Origin: Microbulbifer sediminum
GTDB lineage: Bacteria > Pseudomonadota > Gammaproteobacteria > Pseudomonadales > Cellvibrionaceae
DNA length: 64,000 bases
Reading direction: 5' to 3'
NCBI RefSeq assembly: GCF_021729035.1
Contig: NZ_JAJSAP010000010.1
Location: 52,897-116,896, forward strand
Of the stretch, positions 27,336-36,559 are shown piece by piece. The notes beneath the pieces are model-generated. The model was given only the letters and a program-made list of their open reading frames with translations. It was not told the origin of the DNA and ran no database searches. The stretch's first letter is position 1; every line of letters starts with the position of its first letter. The position numbers were made by a program, and so were the translations under genes.

Positions 27336-28307
27336 TTGGCCGCCGAGCGCGAACTGATCCGCGGGTTGCACAACCTGCGACCCCGCCACCGGGGCTGTGT
27401 GGCCACCATCGGTTCATTCGACGGGGTACACCGGGGGCACCAGGCGATCATCGCGCAGCTGCGCCAGCGCGCGCGCGAGCGCAGCCTGCCCTCGGTGGCG
27501 ATCATCTTCGAGCCGCAGCCGCACGAGTTTTTCTCTGGCGAGAAGGCCCCGGCGCGACTGATGCGCTTCAAGGAAAAGGTGCTGGCCCTGTTCGATGCCG
27601 GAGTGGACCGGGTCCTGTGCCTGCAGTTCAACGAACGGCTGCGCAGCCTGAGTGCGGACGCGTTTGTCCAGCGGGTGCTGCTGGACGGACTGGCTATCGA
27701 CCACCTGGTGGTGGGAGACGATTTCCGCTTCGGTTGCGATCGCAGTGGTGACTACCGTTTCCTGCAACAGGCTGGCGCGGCCCACGGGTTTACCGTAGAG
27801 GACACCGCGACCCTGGAAATTGGCAGGGAGCGGGTCAGCAGCACCCGGATCCGAGCGGCCCTGCAGGATGGTGACTTTGCCCTGGCGGAGACCCTGCTAG
27901 GCAAGCCGTACCGCATCACCGGCCGGGTGGCCCCGGGGCGCGCCCTGGGGCGCCAGCTGGGGGCGCCGACTGCGAATGTGCGCCTGCACCGCTATCGCTC
28001 TCCCCTGGTGGGGGTTTACACCGTGCGGGTCAAAGCCACCGATGGCAGCGAGCTGGCTCCCGGGGACCGGAGGCTGAACGGCGTGGCCAATGTGGGGTTT
28101 CGCCCCACGGTGGAGGGGGAGGGCGCCCAGGCGCTACTGGAGGTGAACCTGTTTGATTTCGACGGCAACCTCTACGGGCGCGAACTGGCGGTGGAGTTCT
28201 GCCATAAACTGCGGGACGAGGAAAAATTCGACTCGCTGGAAATCCTCCGGGAGCGGATCGCCGAGGATATCCGCAACGCCAGGCGGTGGTTCGCGGAGCA
28301 CCATTAG
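27336..28307 (+). CDS. ribF: Bifunctional riboflavin kinase / FAD synthetase
   Basis: The protein of about 323 residues makes FMN and then FAD. The N-terminal nucleotidyltransferase half carries ATIGSFDGVHRGHQ (about residue 22) and the SSTRIR motif near 172; the C-terminal flavokinase half carries LGRQLGAPTANV and the GVYTVRV strand. I chose TTG 27336 because GGAGAG lies 7 nt upstream and an upstream promoter starts near 27306; ATG 27321, five codons earlier, is the alternative but has no ribosome-binding site. It precedes ileS-lspA-fkpB-ispH, a conserved order. Confidence 0.95.
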   Translation: MAAERELIRGLHNLRPRHRGCVATIGSFDGVHRGHQAIIAQLRQRARERSLPSVAIIFEPQPHEFFSGEKAPARLMRFKEKVLALFDAGVDRVLCLQFNERLRSLSADAFVQRVLLDGLAIDHLVVGDDFRFGCDRSGDYRFLQQAGAAHGFTVEDTATLEIGRERVSSTRIRAALQDGDFALAETLLGKPYRITGRVAPGRALGRQLGAPTANVRLHRYRSPLVGVYTVRVKATDGSELAPGDRRLNGVANVGFRPTVEGEGAQALLEVNLFDFDGNLYGRELAVEFCHKLRDEEKFDSLEILRERIAEDIRNARRWFAEHH

Positions 28308-28393
28308 CAACGAATCCAGGAACCTGCGGGAGGCGAGCCGTGTCCCGCGGACAAACGATTAATTTTCTAGTCTCGAGCTGAAGTAGACACCCG

Positions 28394-31198
28394 ATGACCG
28401 ATTACAAAGCGACACTCAACCTGCCCGACACGGACTTCCCCATGCGCGGAAACCTGCCGCAGCGGGAGCCCAAGACCCTGAACAAGTGGCAGGAAGGCAA
28501 GTTGTACGAGAAGATCCGCGCGGCGCGCGCCGGGCGCGAGCAGTTTATCCTGCACGACGGTCCCCCCTACGCCAATGGCGATATCCATATCGGTCACGCG
28601 GTCAACAAGATCCTCAAGGACATCATCGTCAAGTCGAAGACCCTGAGCGGTTTTGATGCCCCCTATGTGCCCGGCTGGGACTGCCATGGCCTGCCCATCG
28701 AGCATCGGGTGGAGAAGAAGGTCGGCAAGGCCGGCGCCAAGGTGGATCACCGCACATTCCGCCAGAAGTGTCGCGATTATGCGGCAAAGCAGGTGGAGGG
28801 ACAGAAGAAGGATTTCATCCGCCTGGGAGTGCTGGGTGAGTGGGACAATCCCTACCGCACCATGGACTACGAGTTCGAGGGTGACATCATCCGCGCGCTG
28901 GGCCGCATCGTGAAGAACGGCCACCTGGCGCGGGGGTTCAAGCCGGTTTACTGGAGCGTGGTGGGCGGTTCGGCCCTGGCCGAGGCGGAAGTGGAGTACC
29001 AGGACAAGACCTCCTTCTCCATCGATGTCTGCTACCCGGTCACCGAAGAGACTGCCCTGGCGATTGCCGATGCCGCTGGCGGCCATGCCGGTGACGGCCA
29101 GCTGTCGGTGGTGATCTGGACCACCACCCCCTGGACGCTGCCGTCGTCCCAGGCGGTTTCTGTCAATGGCGAGCTGGAGTACGTGGTGGTACAGGTCGGT
29201 GATCGCCGCCTGCTGGTGGCCGAAGACCTGAAGGAGGCCGTGCTGGGCCGCGCCGGGCTCGAGGGCGAGGTCGTGGGCCATATCCGCGGCGCCGCACTGG
29301 AGCACCTGAAGGTTCACCATCCCTTCTACGACAAGTTACTGCCCATCGTGCTGGGTGACCACGTCACCACCGATGCCGGTACCGGCTGTGTGCACACCGC
29401 CCCGGACCATGGCCCGGACGACTTCCTGGTGGGCAAGCATTACGGTATCGAAACCCTGAATTACGTGGACGACAACGGTGTCTATCGCGACAGTGTGCCG
29501 CTGTTTGCCGGCGAGCATGTCTACAAAGTGGACGAGAAGATCGTCGACCTGCTGCAGGAAAGGGGTGTTCTCCTGCACCAGGAGAAGCTTGTGCACAGCT
29601 ATCCGCACTGCTGGCGCACCAAGACGCCGCTGATTTACCGCGCCACGCCGCAGTGGTTTGTCAGCATGCAGCAAAACGACCTGCTGGACCACGCGCAGAA
29701 AGCGGCAGATGAGGTGCAGTGGATCCCCGGTTGGGGCAAGGCGCGTATCGACGCCATGCTGGATGCCAGCCCCGACTGGTGTATCTCCCGCCAGCGTACC
29801 TGGGGCGTGCCTATCGCGCTGTTCGTGCATAAGGAGACCCACGAAATCCATCCGGATACACCGGCGTTAATGGAGAAGGTGGCAGAGCGCGTGGACGCGG
29901 AAGGCATGGATGTCTGGTTCGACCTGGACCCGGCGGAGCTGCTTGGCAGTGACGCCGAGCACTATCAGAAGGTGACCGATACCCTGGATGTCTGGTTCGA
30001 TTCCGGGGTCACCCATTTTGCCGTACTGGAGCGCCGCGACGACCTGCGCTTCCCGGCGGACCTGTACCTGGAGGGCTCTGACCAGCATCGCGGCTGGTTC
30101 CAGTCGTCGCTGAAGACCTCCATCGCCATCAACGACTGCGCTCCCTACCGGCAGGTGCTTACCCACGGGTTTACCGTGGATGCCCAGGGCCGCAAGATGT
30201 CCAAGTCCATCGGCAACACCGTTGCGCCGCAGGATGTGATCAACAAGCTGGGTGCGGATGTGCTGCGCCTGTGGGTTGCCGCCACAGACTTCAGTGGTGA
30301 GATGGCGGTTTCCGACGAGATCCTCAAACGCACCGCCGACTCTTATCGCCGGCTGCGCAATACGGCCCGCTTCTTCCTGTCCAACCTGGCGGGATTCGAG
30401 CCGGCCCGCGATCTTTTGCCCGAGGACCAGCTGCTGGCACTGGATCGCTGGGCGCTGGATAAGGCCGCGCGCCTGCAGGATGAAATTATCGCGGCCTACG
30501 ACAATTACCAGTTCCACCAGATTTACCAGAAGCTACACAATTTCTGCGTGGTGGAGATGGGTGGTTTCTACCTGGATATCATCAAGGACCGCCAGTACAC
30601 GACCCGGGCCGACAGTGTCCCGCGCCGTTCCGCCCAGACTGCGCTCTACCACATCGTGCAGGCCTTCACCCGCTGGGTTGCACCGATCCTCAGTTTTACC
30701 GCCGATGAGCTGTGGCAGTCCATTCCCGGTGACAAGGGCGACAATGTATTTGTCGAAGAGTGGTACCCGCTGCCGAGACTGCCCGCCGACGCGGACAAGG
30801 GCGCTGATTACTGGGCGGCGATTGCCGCGGTGAAAACCGCTGTAAACAAGGTGCTCGAGGAGCAGCGCGCGGCCGGAAATATCGGCGGGTCACTACAGGC
30901 TGCCGTGACCCTCTATGCCGACGACGAGCTGCGGGAGAAGCTTCTGGAGTTACAGGACGAGCTGCGTTTTGTCCTGATCTGTTCCTCTACCTCGGTACAG
31001 CGACTCAGTGACGCCGCCGGCGCGCACGAAACTGAACTGCCGGGTCTGAAAGTGGACGTGCGCAAGGTGGATCATCCCAAGTGCGCCCGCTGTTGGCACT
31101 ACCGGGAAGACGTGGGGCAAAATCCGAAGCATCCGGAAATCTGTGGCCGCTGCGTGGAGAACGTGGAAGGCTCGGGCGAGGTGCGCCACTATGCCTAA
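28394..31198 (+). CDS. ileS: Isoleucyl-tRNA synthetase
   Basis: The 934-residue class Ia synthetase charges tRNA-Ile. The HIGH signature is seen as [10 protein letters not shown] near residue 60, KMSKS near 601, the editing domain with TTTPWTLP near 240, and a C-terminal zinc module with CARCW and CGRCVENV near 896-916. It overlaps lspA by 8 bp, so it is translationally coupled with the signal peptidase gene. Length is normal for the bacterial type. Confidence 0.98.
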   Translation: MTDYKATLNLPDTDFPMRGNLPQREPKTLNKWQEGKLYEKIRAARAGREQFILHDGPPYANGDIHIGHAVNKILKDIIVKSKTLSGFDAPYVPGWDCHGLPIEHRVEKKVGKAGAKVDHRTFRQKCRDYAAKQVEGQKKDFIRLGVLGEWDNPYRTMDYEFEGDIIRALGRIVKNGHLARGFKPVYWSVVGGSALAEAEVEYQDKTSFSIDVCYPVTEETALAIADAAGGHAGDGQLSVVIWTTTPWTLPSSQAVSVNGELEYVVVQVGDRRLLVAEDLKEAVLGRAGLEGEVVGHIRGAALEHLKVHHPFYDKLLPIVLGDHVTTDAGTGCVHTAPDHGPDDFLVGKHYGIETLNYVDDNGVYRDSVPLFAGEHVYKVDEKIVDLLQERGVLLHQEKLVHSYPHCWRTKTPLIYRATPQWFVSMQQNDLLDHAQKAADEVQWIPGWGKARIDAMLDASPDWCISRQRTWGVPIALFVHKETHEIHPDTPALMEKVAERVDAEGMDVWFDLDPAELLGSDAEHYQKVTDTLDVWFDSGVTHFAVLERRDDLRFPADLYLEGSDQHRGWFQSSLKTSIAINDCAPYRQVLTHGFTVDAQGRKMSKSIGNTVAPQDVINKLGADVLRLWVAATDFSGEMAVSDEILKRTADSYRRLRNTARFFLSNLAGFEPARDLLPEDQLLALDRWALDKAARLQDEIIAAYDNYQFHQIYQKLHNFCVVEMGGFYLDIIKDRQYTTRADSVPRRSAQTALYHIVQAFTRWVAPILSFTADELWQSIPGDKGDNVFVEEWYPLPRLPADADKGADYWAAIAAVKTAVNKVLEEQRAAGNIGGSLQAAVTLYADDELREKLLELQDELRFVLICSSTSVQRLSDAAGAHETELPGLKVDVRKVDHPKCARCWHYREDVGQNPKHPEICGRCVENVEGSGEVRHYA

Positions 31199-31718
31199 GC
31201 TCCTGGGGCATCCCTGGCGCTGGTACTGGCTGGCGCTGGTCGTGATCCTGGTCGATATTGCGACCAAGGTCTGGGCTGTAGGCGAATTCCGCCAGGGCCC
31301 CCCGTTGCAGATCATCCCGGGCCTGCTGCAGTTTACCTATGCGGAAAACTACGGTGCCGCCTTTAGCTTCCTCGCCGATGCCGGTGGCTGGCAGCGCTGG
31401 CTTTTTGGCATCGTGGCGGTCGCTTTCAGCATTATGGTAACGGTCTGGCTATGGCGCCTGCCGGCGGTGAAGCGCTGGGAGCCGTTCGCCCTGGGGCTGA
31501 TCCTGGGCGGTGCACTGGGCAACCTCTGGGATCGCATGGTGCTGGGCTATGTGCGTGACTTCATTTCCGTTTACTACAACACCTGGAGCTTCCCGGTATT
31601 CAATGTAGCCGACATGGCCATCAGTGTCGGTGCCACAATGCTGGTGATCGAGCTGCTGTTTTTCTCCGAGCGCGACGGTGCCCCGGGTAAAAAAGATTCA
31701 GAAGCAGAGAAAGTATGA
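31191..31718 (+). CDS. lspA: Lipoprotein signal peptidase
   Basis: The 175-residue inner-membrane aspartyl protease has four hydrophobic helices and removes signal peptides from prolipoproteins (such as BamD in this window). The catalytic aspartates are in GNLWDRM (about residue 113) and FNVADMAIS (about 140). ATG 31191 overlaps the ileS stop; a longer frame is not family-like. The fkpB start codon overlaps its stop by 4 bp (ATGA), indicating translational coupling. Confidence 0.97.
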   Translation: MPKLLGHPWRWYWLALVVILVDIATKVWAVGEFRQGPPLQIIPGLLQFTYAENYGAAFSFLADAGGWQRWLFGIVAVAFSIMVTVWLWRLPAVKRWEPFALGLILGGALGNLWDRMVLGYVRDFISVYYNTWSFPVFNVADMAISVGATMLVIELLFFSERDGAPGKKDSEAEKV

Positions 31719-32155
31719 CTAACAACGTGATCGGCGAGCACAGTCGGGTAACGCTGCATTTCAGCCTCAAGCTGGATGACGGAACGGAAGTGGACTCCAC
31801 CTTCAAGGGCGATCCGGCCTCGTTTTCCGTTGGTGACGGCAGCCTGCTGCCCGGCTTTGAGCAGGCGCTGTTCGGCCTCAAGGCTGGTGACGAGGCCGAG
31901 ATCGAGATTGCGCCGGAGGCCGGGTTTGGCCAGCGCAACCCGGCCAATATCCAGAAAGTGCGGCGTGATCACTTTGCGCCGGATATGGAGCTGGAGCCGG
32001 GGCTGGTGGTGTCATTCGACAATGGCAGTGGCGAGCTGCCGGGCGTGATCCGCGAGGTGGGTGACGAGGAAGTGGAAGTGGACTTCAACCACCCCCTGGC
32101 GGGCCAGACCCTGACATTCCATGTGAAAATTCTAGAAGTGGCATCGGTGAACTGA
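31715..32155 (+). CDS. fkpB: FKBP-type peptidyl-prolyl isomerase (SlpA type)
   Basis: The 146-residue SlpA-type FKBP has [17 protein letters not shown] at the start and the insert-in-flap domain between the FKBP halves. It is likely cytoplasmic, with prolyl-isomerase and chaperone activity. Start and stop both overlap the neighbours (4 bp with lspA, 1 bp with ispH), the usual lspA-fkpB-ispH arrangement. Confidence 0.96.
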   Translation: MTNNVIGEHSRVTLHFSLKLDDGTEVDSTFKGDPASFSVGDGSLLPGFEQALFGLKAGDEAEIEIAPEAGFGQRNPANIQKVRRDHFAPDMELEPGLVVSFDNGSGELPGVIREVGDEEVEVDFNHPLAGQTLTFHVKILEVASVN

Positions 32156-33090
32156 TGACTGAAATACGCCTTGCCAACCCGCGCGGTTTCTGTGCCGGCG
32201 TGGACCGGGCAATTGATATCGTCAACCGTGCCCTGGACGTGTTCGGGGCTCCCATCTATGTACGTCATGAAGTGGTGCACAACAAGTTTGTGGTGGATAC
32301 CCTGCGGGAGCGGGGAGCGGTATTTGTCGACGAGCTATCCGAAGTGCCGGATGATGTGATTGTGATTTTCAGCGCTCACGGGGTATCCAAGGCTGTGCAG
32401 CGTGAGGCCGAGCAGCGTGGCTTACGCGTGTTCGATGCCACTTGCCCGCTGGTCACCAAGGTCCATATGGAGGTGAGCAAGTTCAGCAATGATGGGGGTG
32501 AGTGCATCCTGATCGGCCATGCCGGGCACCCGGAAGTGGAGGGCACCATGGGGCAGTACGATACCAGTGCCGGTGGTGCCATTTACCTTGTAGAGGACGA
32601 GCAGGATGTGGCCCGGCTGCAGGTGCAAAACGAGGACAACCTGAGTTTCGTCACCCAGACAACTCTGTCCATGGATGACACCGCGCGGGTGATCGATGCC
32701 CTGCGGGCGCGTTTCCCCAATATCCGCGGCCCGCGCAAGGACGACATCTGTTACGCAACCCAGAATCGCCAGGACGCGGTCAAGCAGCTGGCGCTGGAGA
32801 GTGACCTGGTGCTGGTGGTGGGCAGCCCCAACAGTTCCAACTCGAACCGACTGCGCGAGCTGGCCGAGCGCTGCGGTGCAGCGGCCCAGCTGATTGACGG
32901 TGCTGGCGATATCGACCCCGCGTGGCTCGAGGGTAAGAAGCGTATCGGCCTGACCGCCGGTGCATCTGCGCCGGAGGTACTGGTACAGGGCGTGGTGAGC
33001 CGGCTGCAGGAGCTTGGTGCCGAGCTGCCGCAGGAGATGAGCGGACGCGAGGAAAACATCAGCTTCTCGCTGCCTAGAGAGCTGCGCTAG
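32155..33090 (+). CDS. ispH: 4-hydroxy-3-methylbut-2-enyl diphosphate reductase
   Basis: The 311-residue enzyme does the last step of the MEP isoprenoid pathway, giving IPP and DMAPP, which ispB uses. The three iron-sulfur ligands are Cys13 ([10 protein letters not shown]), Cys97 ([11 protein letters not shown]) and Cys199 (ICYATQNRQ). The TASAPE-like segment is [10 protein letters not shown]. It is the last gene of the ribF-ileS-lspA-fkpB-ispH unit. A weak hairpin (33112-33143) without a T-run follows, and the pilus genes lie beyond. Confidence 0.98.
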   Translation: MTEIRLANPRGFCAGVDRAIDIVNRALDVFGAPIYVRHEVVHNKFVVDTLRERGAVFVDELSEVPDDVIVIFSAHGVSKAVQREAEQRGLRVFDATCPLVTKVHMEVSKFSNDGGECILIGHAGHPEVEGTMGQYDTSAGGAIYLVEDEQDVARLQVQNEDNLSFVTQTTLSMDDTARVIDALRARFPNIRGPRKDDICYATQNRQDAVKQLALESDLVLVVGSPNSSNSNRLRELAERCGAAAQLIDGAGDIDPAWLEGKKRIGLTAGASAPEVLVQGVVSRLQELGAELPQEMSGREENISFSLPRELR

Positions 33091-33170
33091 TTTAAAGGGT
33101 GTAAAGGTGCCCCTTACGGCGCAGGCTTGGGGGTGCCGTAGGGCGTGCTTGCGGGCGCGGGGTAAAGTTC

Positions 33171-33665
33171 CTAGCAGTCATCCAGCCTGCTGGTACGCAG
33201 GCGCCCGCTCGGTGCCAGCGTGAGGGCAAGGCCGCCCTCGCCGTCGGCCGGGCAGATGCTGAAGGTACCCATTTGCAATGCCCCGTTTGCGCGGCGGCTC
33301 ACGCCGGTGCCAATAAATGAGACATAATTCCCGGCCGGATCATTCCAGTCGATATTGACCGACTCGAGCGCGGGACCACTGAAAATCAGTGATTCGCCGT
33401 TATCGCGCAACCCGTTACCATTGGCATCGGCAAACGCCACCCATCCCGACTCCCAGCTGCCAGCGCTGAGCAGCGTGACCCGCTGATTGCGGGATACGGC
33501 TGTCGTGCGAGCCAAAAGAATGGCGCTGTGCAGTTCTTCGGCTGCACCGTGGACACGGCCTTGTTGTACCTGCCGGGACAGGCCTGGCACGGCCATCACC
33601 AGCACGATCGAAAGGATTGCCAGCGTGACCAGCAACTCCAGTAACGTAACCCCACGCTGAAACAT
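33171..33665 (-). CDS. fimT: FimT-type minor pilin (GspH/FimT family)
   Basis: The 164-residue type IV prepilin-like protein has a short leader and a PilD cleavage site (FQRG/VTLLELLVTLAILSIV, Glu at mature position 5). The beta-rich body ends with PSGRLRTSRLDDC; GRLR at residues 154-157 matches the GRxR motif through which FimT of naturally competent gammaproteobacteria binds DNA. It points towards ispH and away from the fimU operon, as in Pseudomonas, where fimT and fimU are adjacent. It is likely a minor pilin of the pseudopilus or pilus used in DNA uptake; that role is inferred from the motif. Confidence 0.82.
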   Translation of the reverse strand: MFQRGVTLLELLVTLAILSIVLVMAVPGLSRQVQQGRVHGAAEELHSAILLARTTAVSRNQRVTLLSAGSWESGWVAFADANGNGLRDNGESLIFSGPALESVNIDWNDPAGNYVSFIGTGVSRRANGALQMGTFSICPADGEGGLALTLAPSGRLRTSRLDDC

Positions 33666-33909
33666 GGTCCCCTCCCTGGGTTCCGATGAAAAGTCTCAGT
33701 GGATTTACCGCTCACTCCTGCTTTTCCCCCGTCCGTCGGAAGGCTCTGGCCGGCCGGGGGCGACTTATATAAGCTTCGGCCGACTATAACCCTGCGCTGG
33801 GTACGTATCCAGTGGGTTGGCGGCCAACAAAACGTGAAGCAGGTCGACGCGTGTTGGTTGCAGGGGGGCAAAAATAATGCGGTGTATTCAGGTGGGGAAC
33901 ACTCAGCTT

Positions 33910-34440
33910 ATGAGACTGAATCAGCGGGGCTTTACCCTGATCGAACTGATGGTGACCATCGCGGTACTGGCGATCGTGGTCAGTATCGCGGCGCCGAATT
34001 TTGCCACGATGATCAACAATAATCGATCAGCCGCGCTCGGCGAGGAACTGGCCGGCGCCTTCAATTTCGCCCGCAGTGAGGCGGTAAAGCGCGGCGACCG
34101 GGTGTCGATCTGCGCGAGCAACGATGGCGCTACCTGTTCGGCGGCCGGCACCTGGGACCAGGGCTGGATTGTCTTTAGCGATTCTGCCACCACGGACAGC
34201 GCGGCCGCTCCGGTTGTGAGCGCGGTGCTGCGACGCTGGGAAGCGCCGCAAGGCGACGCGGCGATTGCGGTCACCCAGGCCGCCGCCACCAACTTTGTTC
34301 GTTATACCCAACTGGGCACGCTGGGTCGTTCAAGCCAGGTGACTGTGACTTCCAGTGTGAGCGGCTGCAAAGGCAATGCCGCACGCACAATGACGATCGG
34401 CCCTGCCGGACTGATTAACGTGGCGCGCAGCGCTTGCTAG
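33910..34440 (+). CDS. fimU: FimU-type minor pilin (GspH/FimT family)
   Basis: The prepilin (176 residues from ATG 33910) has the leader MRLNQRG and mature start FTLIELMVTIAVLAIVVSIA. ATG 33877 gives an 18-residue leader and has GGGGGG upstream, so it is a real alternative. The body has two Cys in NDGATC and SGC, and a Cys at the end (RSAC). There is no GRxR motif at the C-terminus (IGPAGLINVARSAC), unlike the neighbouring FimT. It opens the operon fimU-pilV-pilW-pilX-pilY1-pilE and likely links the PilVWX tip complex to the major pilin. Confidence 0.85.
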   Translation: MRLNQRGFTLIELMVTIAVLAIVVSIAAPNFATMINNNRSAALGEELAGAFNFARSEAVKRGDRVSICASNDGATCSAAGTWDQGWIVFSDSATTDSAAAPVVSAVLRRWEAPQGDAAIAVTQAAATNFVRYTQLGTLGRSSQVTVTSSVSGCKGNAARTMTIGPAGLINVARSAC

Positions 34441-34448
34441 GGGGGAGC

Positions 34449-34886
34449 ATGAAAGCAATATCCTTTCAGCGTGGGGCTGGACTGATCGAGGTGATGGTGA
34501 CGGTGCTGATTCTGTCGACCTCCCTGCTGGGACTGGCGGCCCTCCAGAATCGCTCGCTGCAGTATAACCACAGCGCCTACCTGCGCTCGCAAGCCAATAT
34601 CCTCGCCTATGACATTCTCGACAGGGTCCGTATCAACCGTGGAAATATTGGCAGTTACAGTCTCGCGATAACTGCTGGCGCGCCGACGGGTACCCTGCTG
34701 GCTCCGACAGACCTGCGAGAGTGGCGGGAAAGCCTTGCCGGCGCACTGCCGAACGGCAGGGGCGGGATTACCTGCAGTGCCGCGAACCGGCTCTGTACCG
34801 TGACCATCCAGTGGGCGGAGCGGGACGGCATTGGCGTTGATGGCGATGCGGAAGCGACAAGCTTCCAATATACCACGCGAATTTAG
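34449..34886 (+). CDS. pilV: Minor pilin PilV
   Basis: The 145-residue prepilin has leader MKAISFQRG and mature start AGLIEVMVTVLILSTSLLGLAALQ, the PilV pattern. GGGGGAG is just before the ATG at 34449, which lies 8 bp after fimU. Cys at residues near 105 and 111 could form a disulfide. PilV is part of the minor-pilin priming complex that starts pilus assembly and carries PilY1 to the tip. Confidence 0.9.
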   Translation: MKAISFQRGAGLIEVMVTVLILSTSLLGLAALQNRSLQYNHSAYLRSQANILAYDILDRVRINRGNIGSYSLAITAGAPTGTLLAPTDLREWRESLAGALPNGRGGITCSAANRLCTVTIQWAERDGIGVDGDAEATSFQYTTRI

Positions 34887-34899
34887 GGAGATTTCAGCT

Positions 34900-35979
34900 A
34901 TGCGTAACCAGCGGGGTATATCACTCGTCGAATTGATGGTCTCCATTACTGTTGGCCTTATCCTGATGACCGGGGTGGTGCAGCTGTTCCTGTCCAGCCG
35001 GGCAACATTTACCACCCAGCAGGCGATCTCCCGGGTGCAGGAAACCGGGCGCCTGGCAATGGAATTCATGTCCCAGGATATCCGTATGGCCGGATATATG
35101 GGCTGCATGAGCCGCAACCTGAATTTCACCAATACGCTGGACATGAGCGGCCCGAACGCGAATGCGCTTTACCGCTTCGACGTGGGGATCGAGGGCTACG
35201 ATTTTGCCAATGACGGCGGAATCACAGCACTGCCTGCCGGTTATCCGGCGGTGATGGCGGGCACCGATTTCCTGGTGGTCCGCAGTGCCAACGGCAATGG
35301 CGTTGGGGTGACCAAGAACAACGACAGTGCACAGCTCTTTGCGGAAAATACCGGCGTGGTGCCCGATGCCTGTGGGCCGGGTGAGGCGAGCTTTAGCGAT
35401 ATGTGCGAGGGGGATGTCCTCGTGGTGGCCGATTGCCGGAAGGCCCGGGTATTCCAGGCAACCAACCTGACCACGACGGGTGGCGCTACGGAAGTTAACG
35501 TACCCCATTCCGGGGACAATAAATGGATACCCGGCAATGCCATCTCCTCCTGGGGGGGCTCGTCCATCGATCCCAGCGAAAACTTCGGCCCCGATTCCCA
35601 GATCATCAAGATCCAGACCTCGGTTTACTATGTGGCTGCCGGCACTTCAGGCCGCCCCAGCCTGTGGCGGCAGGTGGCGGGCCAGGCGCCCGTTGAGCTG
35701 TTGGAAGGTATCGAGGACATGCAGCTGACTTACGGCCGGGATACCGATGCTGACAGCATCCCGGATGCCTACGTTACGGCTGCCACAGTCAACGCCGCAA
35801 ACGCTTGGGATTCCGTGCTGAGCGTGCGTGTACAGCTGCTGGTGTCCAGTACGGACGATAATGTGTTGCAGGAAGCGCAGCCCTACACCTTCAATGGCGC
35901 TGCAGTGAATAATCCGGGCGACCGCCGGCTGCGCCAGGTTTTCACCAGCACCGTTGGCATCCGCAGCCGGTTGCCGTGA
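34900..35979 (+). CDS. pilW: Minor pilin PilW
   Basis: The 359-residue prepilin has leader MRNQRG and mature start ISLVELMVSITVGLILMTGVVQLF, typical of PilW, followed by EFMSQDIRMAGYMGC. It is the largest minor pilin in the set. I chose ATG 34900 (GGGAG upstream) rather than the in-frame 34831, because the short leader is normal. It is 13 bp after pilV. Confidence 0.93.
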   Translation: MRNQRGISLVELMVSITVGLILMTGVVQLFLSSRATFTTQQAISRVQETGRLAMEFMSQDIRMAGYMGCMSRNLNFTNTLDMSGPNANALYRFDVGIEGYDFANDGGITALPAGYPAVMAGTDFLVVRSANGNGVGVTKNNDSAQLFAENTGVVPDACGPGEASFSDMCEGDVLVVADCRKARVFQATNLTTTGGATEVNVPHSGDNKWIPGNAISSWGGSSIDPSENFGPDSQIIKIQTSVYYVAAGTSGRPSLWRQVAGQAPVELLEGIEDMQLTYGRDTDADSIPDAYVTAATVNAANAWDSVLSVRVQLLVSSTDDNVLQEAQPYTFNGAAVNNPGDRRLRQVFTSTVGIRSRLP

Positions 35980-35996
35980 GCCAATAGGAGTTCTCC

Positions 35997-36539
35997 ATGA
36001 AACATCGTTCACTGAAAACTTCGGGCTTATCCAGAGAGCGCGGGGCTACCCTGCTGGTCGGCCTGGTCATGTTGCTTCTGATGACCGTTATCGGGCTGGC
36101 GGCCATGCGGGGCAGCGGCATGCAGGAACTGATGGCCGGCAACATGCGCGATCGCAACCTGGCATTCCAGTCGGCCGAGGCCGGCCTGCGGGCGGCCGAG
36201 GGTGTGCTTAATGGTGCTACCCTGCCGGCTTTTGATGGCACCCAGGTGGGATACGTTCAGGACATTGATGGTTCCAAGAGGACGGGTTTCTGGAATAGCT
36301 ACAACTGGCAGGCCGGTTCGGTCCTCACAAACATGGGGCTGGATCGTGTGGCGGCCCAGCCCCGCTTTGTCATCGAGGAGGTTTCCAGTACGGTCGTCAA
36401 CGCGGGTGCCGATGGCAGCGGTATTGATTTTGCCAGTAGCCTCAAATCCGAGGACGTCATCTACTACCGGGTTACCAGTCGCGGGGTGGGTGGTACACAG
36501 AACGCCGTGGTAATTGTCCAGTCTACATTCAAGCGCTGA
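35997..36539 (+). CDS. pilX: Minor pilin PilX
   Basis: The 180-residue prepilin has the PilX N-terminus (RERG/ATLLVGLVMLLLMTVIGLAAMRGSGMQELMAGN). As usual for PilX, the Glu at mature position 5 is absent, consistent with a place near the pilus tip. AGGAG precedes the ATG. It lies 17 bp after pilW and 20 bp before pilY1. Confidence 0.93.
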   Translation: MKHRSLKTSGLSRERGATLLVGLVMLLLMTVIGLAAMRGSGMQELMAGNMRDRNLAFQSAEAGLRAAEGVLNGATLPAFDGTQVGYVQDIDGSKRTGFWNSYNWQAGSVLTNMGLDRVAAQPRFVIEEVSSTVVNAGADGSGIDFASSLKSEDVIYYRVTSRGVGGTQNAVVIVQSTFKR

Positions 36540-36559
36540 GTCGGATAGGGAGAGCAACG

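Noticed and set aside
33112..33143. Terminator between ispH and fimT
   Set aside because: A hairpin is present (9 bp with one G-U pair), but there is no T-run on either side.
33858..33862. Sigma-54 promoter before fimU
   Set aside because: TTGCA is present, but the required GG 10 bp upstream is missing.
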